Origin: Sphingomonas koreensis
GTDB lineage: Bacteria; Pseudomonadota; Alphaproteobacteria; Sphingomonadales; Sphingomonadaceae
Direction of reading: 5' to 3'
DNA: 64,000 bases
Assembly: GCF_002797435.1 (NCBI RefSeq)
Contig: NZ_PGEN01000001.1
Coordinates: 186,001 to 250,000, forward strand
In this document: positions 60,340 through 64,000 of the stretch, piece by piece
How positions within the stretch are numbered: position 1 is the first letter of the stretch
How the letters are laid out: each line of letters opens with the position of its first letter
Position numbers and translations under genes: made by a program
Notes under the pieces: generated by a model
What the model was told of the DNA's origin: nothing
The model's input: only the letters and a program-made list of their open reading frames with translations
The model's database searches: none

Positions 60340-61866
60340 ATGACGACGGGAGTTGAGGGGGGAGTAGAGGGTCTCGACGCGGCCCGGGCGGCGCTTGCAC
60401 AGGGCCGTCCCGCGCTCGTTTGGCGACGGCAGCTCGCCGATACCGACACGCCGGTATCGGCGGCGCTCAAGCTCATCGAGCCGGGCCGCGGCGATTTCCT
60501 GCTGGAATCGGTCGAAGGCGGCGCAGTGCGCGGCCGTCACAGCCTGATCGGTCTTGCGCCGGACCTCGTCTTCCGCGCGCATGGCCAGCAGGCGGAAATC
60601 AACCCATTCTGGCTCACCGATCGCGACGCTTTCGCCCCCGCCGCTCAGCCGACCCTCGAGGCCCTGCGTACGCTCGTACAGAGCTGCCGGATGGACGTCC
60701 CGGCCGAACTCCCGCGCGCACTCGCCTGCCTGGTTGGCTATTTCGGCTATGAAACGATCGGGCTGGTCGAAACGCTACCCCGCGCGGACGAAGACGCGCT
60801 CGGCCTGCCGGACATGATCTTCGTGCGGCCGACGGTGATCCTGATCTTCGACCGGCTGGCAGATTCGCTCTTCCTCGTCGCGCCCGTCTGGCCCGGTTCC
60901 ACCCGTGATCCCGAAGCACGGCTTGCCGATGCGGCCGAGCGGATCGACGCCACTGCGGCACGCCTCGCAACCGCCCCGCTTCCGCCCAAGGTGGCTGGGG
61001 ACGCTCTTGAGATCGCAGCCCGGCCCACCCTCGCGGATGGCGACTATGCCGCGATGGTAGCGCGCGCGAAGGAGTACATCACAGCGGGTGATATCTTCCA
61101 GGTGGTACTCGCCCAGCGCTTCACCGCGCCCTTCGCGCTACCGCCGATCGAGCTCTACCGCGCGCTGCGCCGGGTAAACCCCTCCCCCTTCCTCTATTTC
61201 CTCGACCTGCCCGGCTTCGCACTCACCGGATCCAGCCCGGAGATCCTCGTCCGCGTCCGCGATGACGAGGTGACGATCCGCCCGATCGCCGGCACCCGCC
61301 CCCGCGGCAAGACCGCGGCTGAGGACGAAGCCAACCGGACCAGTCTGCTCGCCGATCCCAAGGAGCGCGCCGAGCATCTGATGCTGCTCGACCTCGGCCG
61401 CAACGATACCGGCCGCGTCGCGCAGGCCGGCACCGTCCGGGTCACCGACAGCTACACAGTCGAATTCTACAGCCATGTCATGCACATCGTGTCGAACGTG
61501 GTGGGCAAGCTGCGCCCCGATGCCGACGCGCTTGATGCGTTGTTCGCGGGCTTCCCGGCAGGCACCGTTAGCGGCGCGCCGAAGGTCCGCGCGTGCGAGA
61601 TCATCGCCGAGCTGGAGCGTGAGCAGCGCGGCCCCTATGCTGGCGGCGTCGGCTATTTCTCACCCGACGGATCGATGGACAGCTGCATCGTGCTGCGCAC
61701 CGCCATCGTGAAGGACGGGACGATGCACGTCACCGCGGGTGCGGGGATCGTGGCAGACAGCGACGCGGCCTATGAGCAGCGCGAATGCGAGGCCAAGGCC
61801 GGCGCCCTGTTCGCCGCCGCCCGCGAAGCCGTCGCGCGCGCCAGCGAACCGGGTTTCGGGCAGTAG
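60340..61866 (+). CDS. trpE: Anthranilate synthase component I
   Basis: 508 residues. With TrpG it converts chorismate to anthranilate. The tryptophan-binding N-terminal LIEPGRGDFLLESVEGG motif, the chorismate-binding core with SPFLYFLDLPGFALTGSSPE, PIAGTRPRGKTAAEDE, MLLDLGRNDTGRVA and GTVSGAPKVRACEIIAELE are present. The ESVEG motif suggests feedback inhibition by Trp. It stands six bases after the PpiD-like gene and so may share a transcript; the other trp genes are at 41.5-44.2 kb. Confidence 0.97.
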   Translation: MTTGVEGGVEGLDAARAALAQGRPALVWRRQLADTDTPVSAALKLIEPGRGDFLLESVEGGAVRGRHSLIGLAPDLVFRAHGQQAEINPFWLTDRDAFAPAAQPTLEALRTLVQSCRMDVPAELPRALACLVGYFGYETIGLVETLPRADEDALGLPDMIFVRPTVILIFDRLADSLFLVAPVWPGSTRDPEARLADAAERIDATAARLATAPLPPKVAGDALEIAARPTLADGDYAAMVARAKEYITAGDIFQVVLAQRFTAPFALPPIELYRALRRVNPSPFLYFLDLPGFALTGSSPEILVRVRDDEVTIRPIAGTRPRGKTAAEDEANRTSLLADPKERAEHLMLLDLGRNDTGRVAQAGTVRVTDSYTVEFYSHVMHIVSNVVGKLRPDADALDALFAGFPAGTVSGAPKVRACEIIAELEREQRGPYAGGVGYFSPDGSMDSCIVLRTAIVKDGTMHVTAGAGIVADSDAAYEQRECEAKAGALFAAAREAVARASEPGFGQ

Positions 61867-61867
61867 G

Positions 61868-62278
61868 TTAGTTTTCTCCGCCCGGGATTGCCGCTTCTTC
61901 CGCCTTTTGCGCGGCGCGTTCGGCACGCCAGTTCTGGAGCATCTGGATCGTGCATCCGGTATGGCCGTAGCTGCCGATCGGCGAGCAGCTTCCCGGGAGC
62001 ACCTGGCGGTTCACTTCATCGACCAGTTCGGCGCGCCGCTTCCAGCTCGTGCTCGCCGGTGTCGGCTCGCTCTTCCGCAACGATTTGGGGATGCGATAGG
62101 GCGATTCCCCGACCTTTGAGCAGATGACGACCTCTTCCTCGCTTGAGGCCTTCGGGCACTGATCGTCACCATAAAGAAGCACGCTGCGCACCCGCTGCGG
62201 CGGCGCATTGTCGTCGTCTGCCTCTTGCGCAAGCACCGGGGTCGCGGCCAGCGCCGCCAGCATCAGAACTCGGATCAT
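61868..62278 (-). CDS. Exported Cys-containing protein, unknown function
   Basis: 136 residues from the ATG at 62276-62278, with GGGAG upstream. A signal peptide (MIRVLMLAALAATPVLAQ) leads to a mature part of about 118 residues. It has four cysteines in two pairs (DDQCPKASSEEEVVICSK and PGSCSPIGSYGHTGCTIQ), probably making two disulfides, and the YRIPKSLR segment seen in other sphingomonad exported proteins. No function is known. It ends one base after trpE's stop, convergently. Confidence 0.7.
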   Translation of the reverse strand: MIRVLMLAALAATPVLAQEADDDNAPPQRVRSVLLYGDDQCPKASSEEEVVICSKVGESPYRIPKSLRKSEPTPASTSWKRRAELVDEVNRQVLPGSCSPIGSYGHTGCTIQMLQNWRAERAAQKAEEAAIPGGEN

Positions 62279-62369
62279 CACGCAACTCCCGTCAGGCACA
62301 CGCCTGACATAGGTATCGCATCGGGCCGCATTAAGGCCGCCTGAACCGTGATCGGCTGCCAATTTGAGA

Positions 62370-62388
62370 TTTACCCCAAACGGGTGAA
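62370..62388. promoter_or_regulatory. Operator candidate 1 before HTH-DAHP synthase
   Basis: TTTACCC-N5-GGGTGAA, a 7-5-7 inverted repeat with one mismatch. It lies directly after a possible -35 box (TTGAGA at 62364-62369) and before an AT-rich -10 region, so a bound protein would block transcription. It pairs with the second site 36 bases further on. Confidence 0.6.
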
Positions 62389-62405
62389 TTTATCGCTTGC
62401 ACCCA

Positions 62406-62424
62406 TTTACCCGGCGGGGGTAAG
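62406..62424. promoter_or_regulatory. Operator candidate 2 before HTH-DAHP synthase
   Basis: TTTACCC-N5-GGGTAAG, a second 7-5-7 inverted repeat with the same left arm and nearly the same right arm as site 1. It ends 11 bases before the ATG at 62436. The 36-base centre-to-centre distance is about three and a half helical turns. Confidence 0.6.
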
Positions 62425-62435
62425 GCGCTCGCACC

Positions 62436-64000
62436 ATGACGACATTAGCTGGTTCGAAAATCCGCCGCTTCCGCGAAGAACGCTCCCTCTCCCGCGCCGC
62501 CTTCGGCGCATGGTTCGACACGCCCGGTTCGACCGTTCAGGGCTGGGAAGAGGATGGCAAGCGCGCTTCGCCCGCCGTGCTCAACCAGATCGCCGCCAAC
62601 GGCATCGCGCATCATCAGGACTGGTACGTCCATGTCCGTAATTTGGAGCAGGCCATGGGATGGACCCCCGACAGCTGGAAATCGGCCGAAGCGCGCCAGC
62701 TCCCGATTTACCCCGATACCGCTACGCTCGCTGCCGCGACCACCCAGCTTTCAAGCTTCCCCCCGCTGGTGTTCGCCGGCGAAGCGCGTGCGCTGACGCA
62801 GGAACTGGCCAAAGTCGCACGCGGCGAGGCCTTCCTGCTGCAGGGCGGTGACTGCGCAGAGAGCTTCGCGGAGTTCCACCCCAATAACATCCGCGATACC
62901 TTCCGCGTCATCCTCCAGATGGCAGTCGTGCTGACCTTTGCGTCGAAGCTGCCGACGGTGAAGGTCGGCCGCATGGCCGGCCAGTTCGCCAAGCCGCGCT
63001 CGGCTGATACCGAGACGATCAATGGTGTCGAGTTGCCCAGCTACCGCGGCGACAATGTCAACGACATTGCCTTCACCCCAGAAGCACGCATCCCCGATCC
63101 GCAGCGGATGATCCAGGGCTACAGCCAGTCCGCCGCGACGCTCAACCTGCTGCGCGCCTTCGCCAGCGGTGGCTACGCGAACCTGCATCAGGTCCACAAA
63201 TGGACGCTCGACTTCATGGGCAAGAGCCCCTGGAGCGCCAAGTTCGCCGATGTCGCCGACCGGATCGGCGAGGCGCTGGACTTCATGCAGGCCTGCGGGA
63301 TCGACGCCGACAGCGTCCCCCAGCTCAAGGGCACCGATTTCTACACCAGCCACGAAGCGCTCCTGCTCCCCTATGAGCAGGCGCTGACCCGGCAGGATTC
63401 GCTCACCGGTGACTGGTACGACACCAGCGCCCACATGCTCTGGATCGGCGACCGCACCCGGTTCGACGGATCGGCGCATGTCGAGTTCCTGCGCGGTATC
63501 GGCAACCCGATCGGCATGAAGTGCGGACCCAGTCTCGAGCCCGACGCGCTGTTGCGCCTGCTCGACACGCTGAATCCCGCACGTACACCGGGCCGCCTAA
63601 CCCTCATCACCCGCTATGGCCATGACAAGATCGAGGACGGTCTGCCCAAGCTCGTCCGCGCGGTGAAGCGCGAGGGGCATCCGGTGGTGTGGAGTTGTGA
63701 CCCGATGCACGGCAACGTCGTCAAGGCGGCCAATGGCTACAAGACCCGCCCGTTCGAGCGCATCCTGGCCGAGGTCCGCGGTTTCTTCGCCGTGCATCGC
63801 GCCGAGGGCACCTATGCCGGCGGCATCCATGCCGAGATGACCGGACAGAACGTGACCGAGTGCACCGGCGGCATGATCGACGTCAGCGAGCACGACCTGG
63901 CCGATCGCTATCACACCCATTGCGACCCGCGCCTCAACGCGGGGCAGAGCCTCGAGCTGGCCTTCCTGCTGGCCGAGATGCTCAACGAAGAGATGGCGGA
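62436..64000 (+). CDS. Class II DAHP synthase with N-terminal helix-turn-helix domain (3' end cut)
   Basis: The open frame runs without a stop from the ATG at 62436 to the window end (521 codons); only a few C-terminal residues should be missing. Residues 1-73 form a Cro/C1-type helix-turn-helix ([20 protein letters not shown], then [14 protein letters not shown]). From residue 74 the sequence is a class II DAHP synthase, which joins PEP and erythrose-4-phosphate to start the shikimate pathway: [19 protein letters not shown], the metal Cys in [39 protein letters not shown] and [15 protein letters not shown]. Family enzymes normally begin at about the internal ATG at 62655, which also has its own ribosome site (TTGGAG). 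Either a true fusion or two products from one frame are possible. Confidence 0.9.
   Translation, partial: MTTLAGSKIRRFREERSLSRAAFGAWFDTPGSTVQGWEEDGKRASPAVLNQIAANGIAHHQDWYVHVRNLEQAMGWTPDSWKSAEARQLPIYPDTATLAAATTQLSSFPPLVFAGEARALTQELAKVARGEAFLLQGGDCAESFAEFHPNNIRDTFRVILQMAVVLTFASKLPTVKVGRMAGQFAKPRSADTETINGVELPSYRGDNVNDIAFTPEARIPDPQRMIQGYSQSAATLNLLRAFASGGYANLHQVHKWTLDFMGKSPWSAKFADVADRIGEALDFMQACGIDADSVPQLKGTDFYTSHEALLLPYEQALTRQDSLTGDWYDTSAHMLWIGDRTRFDGSAHVEFLRGIGNPIGMKCGPSLEPDALLRLLDTLNPARTPGRLTLITRYGHDKIEDGLPKLVRAVKREGHPVVWSCDPMHGNVVKAANGYKTRPFERILAEVRGFFAVHRAEGTYAGGIHAEMTGQNVTECTGGMIDVSEHDLADRYHTHCDPRLNAGQSLELAFLLAEMLNEEMA

Noticed and set aside
57962..60400. Minus-strand frame of 812 codons
   Set aside because: Shadow of the PpiD-like gene; no recognisable domain or ribosome site.
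62705..62714. Third operator half-site (GATTTACCCC) inside the DAHP synthase gene
   Set aside because: Only one arm is present and it encodes conserved residues (IYPD) of the enzyme, so coding constraint explains it.

Overview
This 64-kb window is chromosomal DNA from a GC-rich alphaproteobacterium, most likely Sphingomonadales (Sphingomonas or a close relative). The evidence is gene content and protein style: a CckA-type cell-cycle kinase, an HdaA-like DnaA regulator, the trpF-trpB-trpA-accD-folC order, an alphaproteobacterial GTTC-N7-GTTC SOS box, a DUF6628-type small protein, and palindromic intergenic repeats of the kind found in sphingomonad genomes. Coding density is very high. No gap without a gene exceeds about 270 bases. 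I see no rRNA, tRNA, CRISPR array, transposase or prophage gene.

Layout. 1-6.2 kb: start of alaS, an ASCH-like protein, a Tat-exported M24 peptidase, a DAACS symporter, a glutathione transferase, an exported FKBP isomerase and recA. 6.3-8.5 kb: tag, divergent from recA across a LexA-type site, then a two-gene purine salvage operon. 8.5-15.5 kb (minus strand): a receiver protein, cckA, an M13 peptidase, DUF2062, smpB and dapA. 15.5-20.7 kb (plus): lytic transglycosylase, GNAT, greB and a TonB-dependent siderophore receptor behind a Fur-like site. 20.7-25.6 kb (minus): DUF2971, an LdhA-like dehydrogenase, sdaA and aspS. 25.8-27.3 kb: rnd and an I78 inhibitor lipoprotein. 27.4-33 kb (minus): DUF2066-hdaA-ppk-ppx operon. 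33-41.4 kb (plus): purM, purN, several small genes, a large patatin-like protein, LapA, pyrF, GNAT and an exported M17 aminopeptidase. 41.5-46.4 kb: trpFBA-accD-folC. 46.5-54.9 kb: DUF6628, AmpG-like permease, receiver protein, RluB-type pseudouridine synthase, rsmD, MHS-type transporter and a UvrD/PcrA helicase. 54.9-56.4 kb: an AT-richer two-gene island (DUF3037 plus a HipA-like kinase). 56.6-64 kb: small proteins, tpiA, a PpiD-like chaperone, trpE, an exported Cys-rich protein and a class II DAHP synthase cut by the window end.

How the genes work together. Aromatic biosynthesis is spread over three sites: DAHP synthase, trpE and trpFBA. Purine metabolism appears as synthesis (purM, purN) and as salvage (adenine deaminase plus phosphoribosyltransferase). 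Envelope functions recur: two exported peptidases, a transglycosylase, AmpG, PpiD and an FKBP.

The most unusual features are two. First, the DAHP synthase reading frame carries an extra N-terminal helix-turn-helix domain, with two matching 7-5-7 palindromes in front of its start, suggesting an enzyme that controls its own transcription. Second, the AT-rich DUF3037/HipA-like kinase pair looks recently acquired.
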